Part shown: positions 45,028 to 55,906 of the stretch, piece by piece
Layout: every line of letters begins with the position of its first letter
Position numbering within the stretch: the stretch's first letter is position 1
Assembly (NCBI RefSeq): GCF_003344045.1
Contig: NZ_QFWX01000003.1
Location: 434,001 to 498,000, forward strand
Source: Marinobacter vulgaris
GTDB lineage: Bacteria > Pseudomonadota > Gammaproteobacteria > Pseudomonadales > Oleiphilaceae
Direction: 5' to 3'
DNA: 64,000 nt
Program-made: the position numbers and the translations under genes
The notes under the pieces: generated by a model
The model's database searches: none
Told to the model about the DNA's origin: nothing
Seen by the model: only the letters and a program-made list of their open reading frames with translations

Positions 45028-46475
45028 CCCGGGTATTATTCGCCACCAGTGAAGTCTACCCATTGGTTAAAACCGGTGGTCTTGCCGATGTGTCTGCCAG
45101 CCTGCCCGAGGCACTTTGCAGGCTGAATTACGACGTCCACATTCTCCTGCCGGGCTACCCTGCTGCAATCAAGACTGCCAGGGAGGCCGGTTGCCGTCGG
45201 AAATGCCGGTTCCGGATCGGGCAATACGAAGTCAGCCTCTGGCGCACTCAGCTTCCCGGCACCGCGGTCACTCTCTGGCTGGTGGATTGTCCGCCGCTGT
45301 TTGAAAGGCCGGGCAACCCCTATCAAAACGAAAAAGGACAGGACTGGTGGGATAACGCGCACCGTTTTGAACTGTTTGCCCGAGTCGGTGCCATGATGGC
45401 CATGGGTGAAGCGGGGCTGAACTGGCGACCGGATGTGGTGCACTGCAACGATTGGCAGGCGGGGCTTATCCCGGTGTTTCTCGAGCACTGCCCCAACCGG
45501 CCCGGCACCGTATTCACCATCCATAACCTCGCATACCAGGGCCTGTTCTCCCATGAAACATTTCGTGCCCTGGGGTTACCGGATTCACTCTGGCACTGGG
45601 AACAGCTGGAATTCCACGGCCAGCTGTCTTTTATCAAAGGCGGACTTGTTTTCAGCGATCGCATTACCACCGTCAGCCCCGGTTATGCGCGGGAGATCCA
45701 GACGCCGGAATTCGGCAACGGCCTGGATGGTGTGCTCAGGTATCGGCAATCCCGGTTAACAGGCATTCTCAACGGCATTGATGCCGAGGTCTGGGACCCG
45801 GAAACAGACCCGCAACTTACCTTTCATTACGGACCCGATCATCTGGAGAACAAGGCCCGGTGCCAGGCTCATTTGCAACGGGAGCTTGGCCTTGAGGTCA
45901 ACGGCGGCCCATTATTGGGCTTTATTGGCCGGTTGGTTGAGCAAAAAGGCGTCGACTGGCTGATCGCAGTGATGCCCGAGTTGCTGAAGCGTGGATGCCA
46001 GTTCGCCCTGCTCGGTTCTGGGGAGGCAGGTTATCATGAAGAATTAATAAAACTGGCGCGGCAATGGCCAGACCAGATGTCGCTGACACTTGGTTACGAC
46101 GAGGGGCTTTCCCACCGGATTACCGCCGGCTGTGATCTGTTCCTGATGCCCTCCCGGTTCGAGCCTTGCGGACTTAACCAGATGTACAGCCTGCGCTACG
46201 GCACTGTGCCGGTGGTTCACGCCGTTGGCGGGCTTTCAGACACAGTACAGGATCCGGAGGAAGCGGGGCTTATCAGGGCTAACGGCTTCTGTTTCAGTGA
46301 AGCGAGTGCCCAGGCATTGCTGGGGGCTGTAACCCGCGCTCTGGGCTATTTCAGGAGTCGCAAGCAATGGCGGCGGTTGCAGGAAAACGGAATGGCGGCC
46401 GATTATTCCTGGAAACAGCGGGCCCACGACTACAGCGATCTTTACCAGAGCATTCTCAAAGAGCGCGAAATTTGA
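45024..46475 (+). CDS. glgA: Glycogen synthase (ADP-glucose, GT5)
   Basis: The 483-aa protein has the KTGGLADV substrate motif, [30 protein letters not shown] and [11 protein letters not shown]. It extends alpha-1,4 glucans from ADP-glucose. Start and glgB stop overlap (ATGA), so the genes are translationally coupled. Confidence 0.97.
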   Translation: MTRVLFATSEVYPLVKTGGLADVSASLPEALCRLNYDVHILLPGYPAAIKTAREAGCRRKCRFRIGQYEVSLWRTQLPGTAVTLWLVDCPPLFERPGNPYQNEKGQDWWDNAHRFELFARVGAMMAMGEAGLNWRPDVVHCNDWQAGLIPVFLEHCPNRPGTVFTIHNLAYQGLFSHETFRALGLPDSLWHWEQLEFHGQLSFIKGGLVFSDRITTVSPGYAREIQTPEFGNGLDGVLRYRQSRLTGILNGIDAEVWDPETDPQLTFHYGPDHLENKARCQAHLQRELGLEVNGGPLLGFIGRLVEQKGVDWLIAVMPELLKRGCQFALLGSGEAGYHEELIKLARQWPDQMSLTLGYDEGLSHRITAGCDLFLMPSRFEPCGLNQMYSLRYGTVPVVHAVGGLSDTVQDPEEAGLIRANGFCFSEASAQALLGAVTRALGYFRSRKQWRRLQENGMAADYSWKQRAHDYSDLYQSILKEREI

Positions 46476-46519
46476 CAGCTGGATTCGTATGAGCGCCCAT
46501 ACGCCCGGAGACAATCGAT

Positions 46520-49072
46520 ATGCACAAAGCAACCGAATTCCGACTTGAGGCCCATCCCCTTGTTCCCCTGGCCCTTGAGCGTCTTGAAGAGCTGGCCAAT
46601 GACCTCTTCTACAGCTGGGATCACGGGGTCCGCAGGCTGTTTGCCAGGATTGACCTTCGGCTCTGGCAGAAGGTCGAGCACAATCCGAAACTGTTTCTCA
46701 GGCGTGTTGCCCAGGACAGGCTGGATGAGGCGGCGGAGGATCGGGCATTCCTGGCGGAGTACCGGCAGGTTCTCAGCAGCTACGATGCCTACCTGGAGGC
46801 AGGTCCCGGGCCGGAAGTCACCGAAAAACTGGATCCGGAAACGGCACTGGTGGCCTACTTCTGTGCAGAGTTCGGTTTCCATGAGAGCTTCCCCATCTAT
46901 TCCGGAGGTCTTGGCATTCTGGCAGGTGACCACTGCAAGGCCGCCAGTGATCTGGCGTTACCCTTCGTGGCGGTAGGCCTTCTGTACCAGCAGGGCTACT
47001 TCATCCAGAGCATCGACGCCCAGGGCCAGCAGATTGCCCGGTACCAGTCCCACTCCAGTGACGAACTGCCGATCACCCCCGTTGAGAAGAACGGCCAGGT
47101 ACTCAAGGTTTCCGTGCCCTTTCCTGACCGTAACGTCTTCGCCCGGGTGTGGGAAGCCAGGGTCGGTCATATCCGTTTGTACCTGCTTGACAGCCACACC
47201 GAGGAAAACAGCGCGGAAGACCAGGATTTAACACTGCAACTGTATGGCGGCGATGAGTCCACCCGTATCAGCCAGGAGATGTTGCTTGGTATAGGCGGCA
47301 CCCGCGTGCTTGAGGCGCTGGGACTGAAGCCTACGGTGTGGCACATTAACGAGGGCCATGCGGCATTCCAGATTCTTGAGCGCTGCCGGCAGACCATGGC
47401 CGAGGGATTGACGTTCGAAGCCGCGCTGGAAGCCGTTGCCGGTGCCACCCTTTTCACCACCCATACGCCGGTGGCGGCAGGCCATGATATCTTTCCCAGG
47501 AACCTGGTTCAGCACGCCATGGGTCGCTACCTTGAGGAATCGGGGCTGGACTTCGAAAAGGTATTTGCCCTGGGTGACAAAGATGATGGGGTCACCTTTA
47601 ACATGACAAGCCTTGGCCTGCGCGGTTCCCGGTTCCACAATGGGGTCAGCCGGATCCACGGTGGTATTGCATCCCAGATGGAGGGCGATATTTGGCCACA
47701 GGTGCCTGCCGAGGAAAACCCGATCAGTTATATAACCAACGGCGTGCACGTACCCACCTTTCTGGCCCCTGAGTGGGTAAGCCTTTTCGACATCCAGGCT
47801 TCTACCTGGAAGAGCGAACTGCGTAATCCGGCATTCTGGGAATTTATCGACCAGATTCCGGATTATCATTACTGGAGCGTACACAAGGCGCTCAAGCAGC
47901 AGATGGGTGAATACATTGTTCGCCGCCTGAAGCGTCAGCACAAACGCAACGGTACCGGGCATTCAGTAACACAACGGATGACGCGTCCGCTGGTCTCCAC
48001 GGACAAAGATACCCTGGTGATCGGTTTCGCCAGGCGGTTTGCCACCTATAAACGCGCCACACTGATCTTTTCCGATCTTGACCGCTTACAGCGCATTCTC
48101 ACCGACCCGGATCGCCCGGTGGTGCTGGTTTTCGCCGGCAAGGCACACCCCCGGGACAAGCCCGGCCAGCAGCTGATCAAGGTTATCCACGACCTTTCCA
48201 TGCACCCTTCCATGATGGGACATCTGATACTTCTCGAGGACTACGACCAGGCCATGGCCAGGCGCCTGCTCAGCGGGGTGGATGTCTGGCTCAATACGCC
48301 GGAGTATCCCAAAGAAGCAAGCGGAACTTCCGGCGAAAAAGCGGCTGTTAATGGCGCGCTCAACCTGAGTGTGCTGGACGGCTGGTGGGGTGAAGGTTAC
48401 GACGGCAAGAACGGCTGGGCAATTCCGCCAAGGGACATCGGGCTTGATGCGGAATTCCGTAACGAAGAGGAAGCCCGTGACCTTGTGGACCTGCTGGAGT
48501 TCGAGGTGGTACCCCTTTACTACGAGCGCGCCTCACAGGGTTATTCCAAAGGCTGGGTGAAGCGCTCGAAGGCGTCCATGAAGACGATCACGCCCCGGTT
48601 TAACAGCCAGCGAATGGTGATGGACTACGTCACCAACTTCTATCAGACTGCCTCAAGCCAGGGCGCCAGGCTGATGGCTGATGGTGGTGCACTGGCTACC
48701 GAACTGGCGGACTGGAAAGCCAGGGTTCGGGAAGCCTGGTCGGGGGTTGAGCTCAGCGTTGTGGGATGTGTCGAGGCCCGTTGCCCCCACAGTGGCACCG
48801 TGGATTTTCGGGTGCAGGCGTTGCTCAATGGTCTGAGCGCTGACGATGTGCGGGTGGAGTGCCTGATCAGCCCGGAATGCACGGGAACCCATAAGACACC
48901 GGGCCCCGCCAGCTTCTTTCTGGAGCAGGAAAGCGAAGCGGACGGCAGAACCGTCTTTGCCACGCAGGTGCAGCCCTCCTACCCGGGGCTCCAGACTCTC
49001 AGGCTGAGGATGTACCCGTACCACAAGGCGCTGACTCATCCCCTGGAGATGGGCGCCATGCTCTGGGTCTGA
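46520..49072 (+). CDS. glgP: Alpha-glucan phosphorylase (GT35), second copy
   Basis: The 850-aa protein has the same layout as the first copy (YSGGLGILAGDHCKAASDL, HINEGHAAFQ, FARRFATYKRATLI) and the pyridoxal-phosphate lysine K607, but in GTSGEKAAVNGALNLS, with Glu before the lysine instead of Met. This variant is found in other bacterial alpha-glucan phosphorylases of this type. It is downstream of glgA, 44 bases away. Two diverged phosphorylases suggest different substrates or regulation. Confidence 0.95.
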   Translation: MHKATEFRLEAHPLVPLALERLEELANDLFYSWDHGVRRLFARIDLRLWQKVEHNPKLFLRRVAQDRLDEAAEDRAFLAEYRQVLSSYDAYLEAGPGPEVTEKLDPETALVAYFCAEFGFHESFPIYSGGLGILAGDHCKAASDLALPFVAVGLLYQQGYFIQSIDAQGQQIARYQSHSSDELPITPVEKNGQVLKVSVPFPDRNVFARVWEARVGHIRLYLLDSHTEENSAEDQDLTLQLYGGDESTRISQEMLLGIGGTRVLEALGLKPTVWHINEGHAAFQILERCRQTMAEGLTFEAALEAVAGATLFTTHTPVAAGHDIFPRNLVQHAMGRYLEESGLDFEKVFALGDKDDGVTFNMTSLGLRGSRFHNGVSRIHGGIASQMEGDIWPQVPAEENPISYITNGVHVPTFLAPEWVSLFDIQASTWKSELRNPAFWEFIDQIPDYHYWSVHKALKQQMGEYIVRRLKRQHKRNGTGHSVTQRMTRPLVSTDKDTLVIGFARRFATYKRATLIFSDLDRLQRILTDPDRPVVLVFAGKAHPRDKPGQQLIKVIHDLSMHPSMMGHLILLEDYDQAMARRLLSGVDVWLNTPEYPKEASGTSGEKAAVNGALNLSVLDGWWGEGYDGKNGWAIPPRDIGLDAEFRNEEEARDLVDLLEFEVVPLYYERASQGYSKGWVKRSKASMKTITPRFNSQRMVMDYVTNFYQTASSQGARLMADGGALATELADWKARVREAWSGVELSVVGCVEARCPHSGTVDFRVQALLNGLSADDVRVECLISPECTGTHKTPGPASFFLEQESEADGRTVFATQVQPSYPGLQTLRLRMYPYHKALTHPLEMGAMLWV

Positions 49073-49091
49073 AACCGGGCATGGCGCATCG

Positions 49092-49751
49092 TTACAGAAC
49101 GTGCTGGCGAATAAACCGGCCGATATCCTGTATTTCCTCAAGACACACACTGTGCTCCATCGGGAAGGTCTTGTAGGACGGCTCGAAGCCCATTTTTTCC
49201 AGTGTCTCCACACTCAGACGACCGAGCGATTCCGGCACCATCGGATCCTGGGTGCCGTGGTAGATGCTGATGGGGATATTGCGGTTGGCGTCGGAAACCT
49301 CGACAGTTTTTGCCGTCGCAAAATAGGTCGACAGCGCAAGAATACCGCCAAGGCGCTTGGGATAGCTCAGCCCCAGCTCGTAAGCGACGGCGCCTCCCTG
49401 GGAGAAGCCGGCAATGATAATGTTCTCGCTGCTGACACCGCGCTCGATTTCCCGATCCACCAGTTTCGCAACCGCATCGGACGAGGCCACCAACTGATCG
49501 GTATCCACCACGCGGTCGATGTCCATTGCCTTGATGTCGTACCAGGCCGGCATGGTCATGCCGCCATTAATGGTAACGGGCATATTGGGCGCGTGGGGGA
49601 AAATGAAGCGGACCGCCGCGTCTTCCGGCAGCCCCAGTTCCGGTACAACCGGCTCAAAGTCATGGCCACTGGCTCCAAGGCCATGAAGCCAGATAACAGA
49701 AGCAGTCGGGTTGGATTTGGTTTCAAGTTCAATGTATTCAAGTTCTTGCAC
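49092..49751 (-). CDS. Alpha/beta-hydrolase, carboxylesterase/phospholipase type
   Basis: The 219-aa protein has the phospholipase/carboxylesterase (YpfH-like) pattern: IWLHGLGASGHDF, nucleophile Ser in IAGFSQGGAVA, Asp in YHGTQDPMVP and His in PMEHSV. No signal peptide, so cytoplasmic. Substrates of the family are short acyl esters or acylated proteins. It ends close to the convergent phosphorylase gene and starts 15 bases after the acyltransferase gene. Confidence 0.93.
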   Translation of the reverse strand: MQELEYIELETKSNPTASVIWLHGLGASGHDFEPVVPELGLPEDAAVRFIFPHAPNMPVTINGGMTMPAWYDIKAMDIDRVVDTDQLVASSDAVAKLVDREIERGVSSENIIIAGFSQGGAVAYELGLSYPKRLGGILALSTYFATAKTVEVSDANRNIPISIYHGTQDPMVPESLGRLSVETLEKMGFEPSYKTFPMEHSVCLEEIQDIGRFIRQHVL

Positions 49752-49766
49752 AAAATACCTCGGGTA

Positions 49767-50972
49767 TCAGTAAGGTTCCGGTGTTGAATCCGGTTTGCTG
49801 GTGTGGGCCTCAAGTGCCGTCACAACAGGGTTGGCGTACATGTCCAGCAGGTAGGGGCGGACCGCCGGATCACAGCTTTCCAACCTGCGCTCCATTTCGG
49901 CTTCGGCGGCCTCAATTTCTGCCGCCGACCAGGCTTCTGCTGTCACCACTGCGTCACTCACGGTCTCGCGGGTCGCATGGGAATCCGGGTGAATACCTCT
50001 TTGCTGGTACGCCACCAGATTCGAGGTGTGCAGGTGGTAGTTGGCGTGCATCTCACGGTCGATGCGCGCCGCCAGATCCTTCGGGTTGTCTTCCGCGTCA
50101 GCGATCGGGGCACCAAAGTGAACATGCACGTGCCCTTTGAAACCGGTCAGGCCCTTCATGATCTGATCGGTATCCTCACCTTCCCGCTTGCTGTATTCGC
50201 CGGTGCGGGCCCGGGTTTCCAGTTCGCGGGCCTTGTCCAGGTCACAGGGGTCGTACTCATAGGCAATGGACACCGGAACAATGTGCAGCCGGTTCATGGC
50301 TTCGCCGAACGCCAATCCGCTCTTCTTCCTGCTCATGTAGAACATTTTTATGATGGCGGGGTCGGTAAAATCAAGGCCGTTTTTCGCGCGTCCCTCACGC
50401 TGGGCGATCCAGATGCTGTCGTTGGTATCGATGCTGTGGTTGATGAACGAGGAAAGCATGATGTAGGCATCCCGCATTTCTCGGGGACTGGTCATGTTAC
50501 GACGTACCACAAAGCTTTTGTTCAGCCTCATCATTTCCGCGAATACACGGTTGGCCAGCAAGTTGTCGCCGATCGCAATACGGGTGGTCTTGAAACCGTT
50601 CATGAACAGCAGGTAGTTCACCACCATCGGGTCAAACACGATGTCGCGATGGTTGGATATGAACAGGTGTGCACTGTGTTTGTTCAGGTTCTCCAGCCCG
50701 CTGTGGGTGACACGGCTAGTGGTGTTCCCCACCAGCTCACCAACGTACCCTGATAGCCTCGCCTGGAGGTCATCGATACGGGCAATACCTGAAAAATGAC
50801 TGATCAGCCATCGTTTAACCCATAACCGGAGAATGGCAGGCGCCCACTTCGCCAACACTGGCGATTTAAAGCGGCCAACCATATCCAGAAATTCCCGGTC
50901 CCGGACCAGGTTATTGATGGCAGTTCGGGTTTCCTCGTCCGAATAGGGACGGATCGCGTCAAATTCCTGCAT
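49767..50972 (-). CDS. PlsB/PlsC-like acyltransferase
   Basis: The 401-aa protein has the glycerolipid acyltransferase block SNHRDIVFDP (N-H-R-D in place of the usual H-x4-D spacing), a second block IWIAQREGRAK and a third IVPVSIAYEYDP. No membrane segment is obvious. Similar proteins are annotated as 1-acyl-glycerol-3-phosphate acyltransferases; the substrate is uncertain. It is divergent from recQ. Confidence 0.87.
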   Translation of the reverse strand: MQEFDAIRPYSDEETRTAINNLVRDREFLDMVGRFKSPVLAKWAPAILRLWVKRWLISHFSGIARIDDLQARLSGYVGELVGNTTSRVTHSGLENLNKHSAHLFISNHRDIVFDPMVVNYLLFMNGFKTTRIAIGDNLLANRVFAEMMRLNKSFVVRRNMTSPREMRDAYIMLSSFINHSIDTNDSIWIAQREGRAKNGLDFTDPAIIKMFYMSRKKSGLAFGEAMNRLHIVPVSIAYEYDPCDLDKARELETRARTGEYSKREGEDTDQIMKGLTGFKGHVHVHFGAPIADAEDNPKDLAARIDREMHANYHLHTSNLVAYQQRGIHPDSHATRETVSDAVVTAEAWSAAEIEAAEAEMERRLESCDPAVRPYLLDMYANPVVTALEAHTSKPDSTPEPY

Positions 50973-51137
50973 GAAATTCCTGTTTGTTGGGTGCAGAAAA
51001 AAGACGCATTGTAGCCGTTATAAGGTTTGTTTGTCTTCGCCGATTCCGTGACGGGATTCTGGTATCATTGCGCAGCTGTCAGAACGCCAAGTTTCTACTG
51101 TACATATTTACTGTTCACCAATACCGCCGGCCAAGTC

Positions 51138-52997
51138 ATGGATTTTGCACAATTAAGCACAGAGCGTCCCCGCGTTTCAGATCAGGATCCGGAAGAAGTC
51201 CTGCACCGGGTATTCGGTTATGAAACCTTCCGGCCACTGCAGGGTGACATCATCCGCGAAGTGGTTAGCGGCGGCGATGCGCTGGTGTTAATGCCTACCG
51301 GCGGTGGTAAATCCCTGTGTTACCAGGTACCGGCCCTCGTGCGTGCCGGAACCGCCATCGTGATTTCTCCGCTGATTGCACTGATGCAGGACCAGGTGGC
51401 TGCCTTGAAAGAACTGGGTGTCCGCGCCGCCTTTCTGAACTCCACCATGGATTTCGAACAGGCCAGGGATACCGAAAACGCCCTGATGACCGGGGAGCTG
51501 GACCTTTTGTACTGCGCCCCTGAGCGGTTGATCCAGCCCCGCACCCTGGATCTCCTGCACGACGCGTCGATTTCCCTGTTCGCCATTGACGAGGCGCACT
51601 GCGTCTCTCAATGGGGTCATGATTTCCGTTCCGACTACCTTCAGTTGAGCCGGTTGGCCCAGGAATTTCCCAGTGTGCCGCGGATTGCCCTGACAGCCAC
51701 CGCGGATGAGCGGACCCGCAAGGAAATTGCCGAACGCCTGTCACTTACCGAAGCCCGCCATTTTATCAGTGGCTTCGATCGCCCCAACATTCAATACCGT
51801 ATTGCTCCAAAAACTAATGCCAACAAGCAGTTGCTGGATTTTATTAAAGCGGAACATGATGGTGACTGTGGTATCGTTTATTGCTTATCCCGTAACAAGG
51901 TGGACGCGACGGCCAAGATGCTGAGCGACAAAGGCTACACCGCGCTGCCCTATCACGCGGGGCTGAACGCCGGCGACCGTGCCCGAAACCAGGAGCGGTT
52001 TCTGCGTGAAGACGGGGTGATTATTGTGGCCACCATTGCGTTCGGGATGGGTATCGACAAACCGGACGTACGGTTTGTGGCGCATCTGGACCTTCCCAAA
52101 AGCCTTGAAGCCTACTACCAGGAAACCGGCCGCGCCGGCCGTGACAGCAAGCCTTCAACAGCCTGGATGGTCTACGGCCTGCAGGATGTGATCAAGCTGC
52201 GTCAGATGCTTGAAGGTTCTATGGGCAACGACCATTTCAAGCGTGTCGAGCGTCAGAAACTGGACGCCATGCTGGGCTTGTGCGAGGTGACCAGCTGTCG
52301 ACGCCAGGTGCTGCTACGGTACTTTGGCGACTCACTCGAAGAGCCATGCGGCAACTGCGATACCTGTCTGAATCCCCCGGAAACCTGGGACGGCACGGTG
52401 GCGGTTCAGAAAGCCCTCTCCTGTGTATTCAGAACCGGTCAACGGTTCGGGGTGACCTATCTGATCGATGTCCTGCGCGGCTCCGAGAATGAACGGATTC
52501 TCCAGTTCGGGCATCAGACGGTGTCCACCTACGGCATCGGCACCGATTTGTCTGCCAACGACTGGAAATCCGTATTCCGGCAACTGGTGGCCAATGGCTA
52601 CCTGAGGGCGGATCCGGAGGGTTATGGTGCCCTGCAGCTTACCGAGCAATGCCGGCCGCTGCTGAAAGGCAAGGTACCCATCCAGTTGCGTAAAGACCCG
52701 GTGGTCAAATCATCCGGAGGGCGCGGTTCATCCGGCTCTTCAGGGCGCCGCAAGATTGCCGATCAGATAACCGACACCGCAGGGTGGGAAGCACTACGAG
52801 CCTGTCGCAAGGTGCTGGCGGAGGAAAAAGGCGTACCGCCCTATGTGATATTCCACGATGCCACCCTGTTCGAAATTCTGGAAAAGCGTCCGAACAGCCT
52901 GGCAGAAATGGCTGAGATCAACGGCGTGGGGGCGGCAAAACTGGAGAAGTACGGCGAGACCTTCCTGGCCGCCCTGCGGGAGCTGGACGGCCTGTAA
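51138..52997 (+). CDS. recQ: ATP-dependent DNA helicase RecQ
   Basis: The 619-aa protein has helicase motifs [44 protein letters not shown] and QETGRAGRD, the RQC zinc cysteines ([18 protein letters not shown]) and a C-terminal HRDC domain. It unwinds DNA from 3' to 5' during recombination repair. The ATG at 51138 gives the usual N-terminus; an upstream in-frame extension to 51027 lacks support. Confidence 0.97.
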   Translation: MDFAQLSTERPRVSDQDPEEVLHRVFGYETFRPLQGDIIREVVSGGDALVLMPTGGGKSLCYQVPALVRAGTAIVISPLIALMQDQVAALKELGVRAAFLNSTMDFEQARDTENALMTGELDLLYCAPERLIQPRTLDLLHDASISLFAIDEAHCVSQWGHDFRSDYLQLSRLAQEFPSVPRIALTATADERTRKEIAERLSLTEARHFISGFDRPNIQYRIAPKTNANKQLLDFIKAEHDGDCGIVYCLSRNKVDATAKMLSDKGYTALPYHAGLNAGDRARNQERFLREDGVIIVATIAFGMGIDKPDVRFVAHLDLPKSLEAYYQETGRAGRDSKPSTAWMVYGLQDVIKLRQMLEGSMGNDHFKRVERQKLDAMLGLCEVTSCRRQVLLRYFGDSLEEPCGNCDTCLNPPETWDGTVAVQKALSCVFRTGQRFGVTYLIDVLRGSENERILQFGHQTVSTYGIGTDLSANDWKSVFRQLVANGYLRADPEGYGALQLTEQCRPLLKGKVPIQLRKDPVVKSSGGRGSSGSSGRRKIADQITDTAGWEALRACRKVLAEEKGVPPYVIFHDATLFEILEKRPNSLAEMAEINGVGAAKLEKYGETFLAALRELDGL

Positions 52998-53006
52998 CAG
53001 GCTGAA

Positions 53007-53558
53007 TCAGGAAGCCTTGAATCCTTTCTTGCGAACCCGGTACTGGGCAATCGAAGTGGCCACGTGATTGCCGTGCTGGTCGTAAAGTGTACCTTCCAGC
53101 GCAAACGCAGCCCTGCCCGTTGCATCCGCTTCCGCCTTGATGGCTTCGACAGTGGCCTCATCCAGAGAAAATTCTACAAACACATCCGAGTTTGCCGGTT
53201 GCAGAAATTGCAGGGTCATCTCCTTGAGGATGGGGGTATAGGCCGGGCCCAGATCAAACAGGGTGAGCACGCCGCCAGGAATTTCGGCGACCAGGAAATA
53301 GGCACCGGCGTAAAGGCTGCCAAAGTGGTTCTTGTTACCCTTCAGGCGGATTTTTGCACGCACAAAGCCGGGCCGGACTTCTTCAACACTGAAGCCGTTG
53401 CGAGGCGCAAACGGAATCGAAAGCCCGATAATGCGGTTCACAGCCGCATAGCCACTGGTCTTGCGTAACCAGGCCAGCGGCTGGGTGAGTCGCGCTTTTG
53501 GGTCGGATGAAGAAACCCACTGCCCCGTTGCCCCGATCAGGCTATCAATCAACGCCAT
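53007..53558 (-). CDS. DUF4442 hotdog-fold protein, thioesterase-like
   Basis: The 183-aa protein matches DUF4442, with NHFGSLYAGAYFLVAEIPGG and a C-terminal EGTLYDQHGNHVATS segment. Such hotdog-fold proteins are probable acyl-CoA thioesterases. Convergent with recQ, 9 bases apart. Confidence 0.87.
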   Translation of the reverse strand: MALIDSLIGATGQWVSSSDPKARLTQPLAWLRKTSGYAAVNRIIGLSIPFAPRNGFSVEEVRPGFVRAKIRLKGNKNHFGSLYAGAYFLVAEIPGGVLTLFDLGPAYTPILKEMTLQFLQPANSDVFVEFSLDEATVEAIKAEADATGRAAFALEGTLYDQHGNHVATSIAQYRVRKKGFKAS

Positions 53559-53769
53559 GTTCCTGCTCTCTTGTCAGTGCATCCAGCTCCGGCGGGCCGG
53601 ATCAACAGGCGTAGATATTTACAGCCCCCGGAAGCCTTCGCAAGTCCTGCCTGAATTTGTTTTCGGTTTTTACTGCGAAGTCTTCGGTGCGATCTGATAA
53701 AATATCGGCTTTTCATATCGCATTTTGCGGAATGTTTCCTGCGTACACACTCAAACGGAGCCGCCGTAT

Positions 53770-55317
53770 ATGGCCCACGAAGATCTGCACCTCAACCTTC
53801 GTAACCTCACCATTGATGACTATCCCCAGCTTCAGCGGCTGATGGACAGGGTTTATGACGATATCGGCGGTTCCTGGCCGGAAGACACGATCAAGTCACT
53901 GGTGGAGCAGTTTCCGGATGGCCAGATCTGTATCGAGGAATCCGGAGAGCTGGTCGCAGTCGCACTGACGGTAAGCGTCCAGTATGAGCGTTTCAGCAAT
54001 CCTCACACCTACGATGACCTGATCCTGCGTAACGAGAAAATCTGGCATAACCCCAAGGGTGACTCACTGTACGGGCTGGATGTGTTCATTCATCCTGATT
54101 ATCGCGGGTATCGTCTCGGGCGCCGGCTTTATGAAGCTCGCAAAGAACTCTGCCGCTCAATGAATCTGCGCGCCATTCTGGCCGGTGGCAGGATTCCGGG
54201 ATACCACAAGTATTCAGACCAGTACTCCCCCGAGGAATACATCCAGCGGGTGGACCGTAAGGACATTTACGATCCGATCCTCAGCTTCCAGCTTTCGAAC
54301 GACTTCCAGGTCACCCGGTTGATGCACAAGTACCTGCCGGAGGATGAGAAGTCCCAGGGCTACGCCACCCTGCTTGAGTGGCGGAACATTCTCTATACGC
54401 CACCGTCACCGGTTCTGAGCGTAAAGAAAACCCAGGTGCGATTGGGCGCTGTCCAATGGCAGATGCGTGAATTCACTTCCGTAGACGAGGTGCTGGAACA
54501 GGTCGAGTATTTCGTCGACGCCCTGTCTGACTACAAAAGCGATTTCGCACTGTTTCCAGAGTTCTTCAACGCGCCTTTGATGGGCCTGACGGATCAGATG
54601 GATCAGACCCGCGCCATCCGTTTCCTGGCCGGGTTTACCGAACAGTTCCGCAACCAGATGTCGGAAATGGCGGTCAGCTATAACATCAACATTATCACCG
54701 GCTCCATGCCCCTGCTGGAAAATGATCGCGTCTACAACGTGTCCTACCTCTGTCATCGTGACGGCCGCGTGGATGAGCAGCGCAAGATTCACATCACGCC
54801 CCACGAGCGGCGCGACTGGGTGATTGAGGGCGGTGAAAAGTTCCAGGTGTTCGAGACAGACGCCGGTCGCGTTGCCATCATGATCTGCTACGACATCGAA
54901 TTTCCGGAACTCGGCCGGCTGGCGGCCAGTGACGAAGTTGACATTATCATGGTGCCTTTCTGGACGGACACCAAGAACGGCTATCTCCGGGTCCGCCACT
55001 GCGCCCAGGCACGCGCCATTGAGAACGAATGCTACGTGGTCATCACCGGCAGCGTCGGCAATCTGCCCAAGGTCGAAAACCTGGACGTGCAATACGCCCA
55101 GTCCTCGGTCTTCTCGCCCTCGGACTTTGCGTTCCCCCACGATGCGGTTATGGCGGAAACAACGCCGAATACCGAGATGATCATGTTCTCGGATATGGAC
55201 CTGGAAAAGCTGAAGCTGGTGCGTAACGAAGGCTCGGTCACCAACCTGAAAGACCGGCGCACGGACATTTACGCACTTAATACCCTGAAAAAGGATGAAA
55301 AAGATTCGGGCAGTTGA
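53770..55317 (+). CDS. GNAT acetyltransferase-nitrilase fusion protein
   Basis: The 515-aa protein joins an N-terminal GNAT domain (LDVFIHPDYRGYRLGRRLYE, the acetyl-CoA loop, near residue 115) to a C-terminal carbon-nitrogen hydrolase with the triad E264 (LFPEFFNAP), K339 (RKIHITPHE) and C373 (ICYDIEFPE). The fusion is known in other bacteria; substrates are not. The ATG at 53770 is preferred over 53725. It is likely monocistronic. Confidence 0.93.
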   Translation: MAHEDLHLNLRNLTIDDYPQLQRLMDRVYDDIGGSWPEDTIKSLVEQFPDGQICIEESGELVAVALTVSVQYERFSNPHTYDDLILRNEKIWHNPKGDSLYGLDVFIHPDYRGYRLGRRLYEARKELCRSMNLRAILAGGRIPGYHKYSDQYSPEEYIQRVDRKDIYDPILSFQLSNDFQVTRLMHKYLPEDEKSQGYATLLEWRNILYTPPSPVLSVKKTQVRLGAVQWQMREFTSVDEVLEQVEYFVDALSDYKSDFALFPEFFNAPLMGLTDQMDQTRAIRFLAGFTEQFRNQMSEMAVSYNINIITGSMPLLENDRVYNVSYLCHRDGRVDEQRKIHITPHERRDWVIEGGEKFQVFETDAGRVAIMICYDIEFPELGRLAASDEVDIIMVPFWTDTKNGYLRVRHCAQARAIENECYVVITGSVGNLPKVENLDVQYAQSSVFSPSDFAFPHDAVMAETTPNTEMIMFSDMDLEKLKLVRNEGSVTNLKDRRTDIYALNTLKKDEKDSGS

Positions 55318-55462
55318 AGAACTGTCTGAGCGCATTGTCGTATGACACTGAGCACGTTGCCAAACTGTCTGAGTGTGGCTATTGTTTAACCATACACTTT
55401 CAAGGTTATTTCCTCGGGGTGTCGCCGGGACCCCCCCGGGGCACGATAGAGACTAGGTTCAA

Positions 55463-55861
55463 ATGAACGAAGCACTGCCGGATCTTGTTGCACACTTCCA
55501 CGTCAAGCGCGGCCTGTTCCGACGTGAGCGGGTAGAGGCGGCGCTGTTCGAGCTGGACAATTTCGGCTGTGTGATCAAGACAGACAAGGTATTCAGCCCG
55601 GGCGACACCATCATTCTCAGCCTGGTCATGGAAATGCCGTTCGATAACATCAGGGCTGACGGCATTAGCGGCCTCATTACAGAGCGTAGAAAACACTGTA
55701 GCAATTTCTTCTATTCAGTTGATTTTGTGCACCTTAATGACGATTCTTCGTCGCCGTTGGCGGATAAGCTACGGCGCATTCGGGAGGTTGTTATCAAGAA
55801 GCAGACATTGAAATCCAGACGTTCTCAGGGGCCGTCCTCCAGCATCCGGCAAATGGCCTGA
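55463..55861 (+). CDS. PilZ-like domain protein, 132 aa
   Basis: The protein has an R-x-x-x-R-like start (RRERVEAALFELDNFGCVIK) and a beta-barrel-like pattern with SGLITERRKH and YSVDF, which resembles PilZ. The D-x-S-x-x-G motif is not clear, so c-di-GMP binding is uncertain. The C-terminus is basic. A direct repeat and a C7 run lie in the 145 bases upstream. Confidence 0.72.
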   Translation: MNEALPDLVAHFHVKRGLFRRERVEAALFELDNFGCVIKTDKVFSPGDTIILSLVMEMPFDNIRADGISGLITERRKHCSNFFYSVDFVHLNDDSSSPLADKLRRIREVVIKKQTLKSRRSQGPSSSIRQMA

Positions 55862-55906
55862 ACCCACGAAATTACACACAAAGCGCACCGTAAGGAGACA
55901 GTTCTC

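Noticed and set aside
54406-55335. Long minus-strand ORF opposite the GNAT-nitrilase gene
   Set aside because: It is a shadow of a well-supported plus-strand gene with intact catalytic motifs and has no motif of its own.
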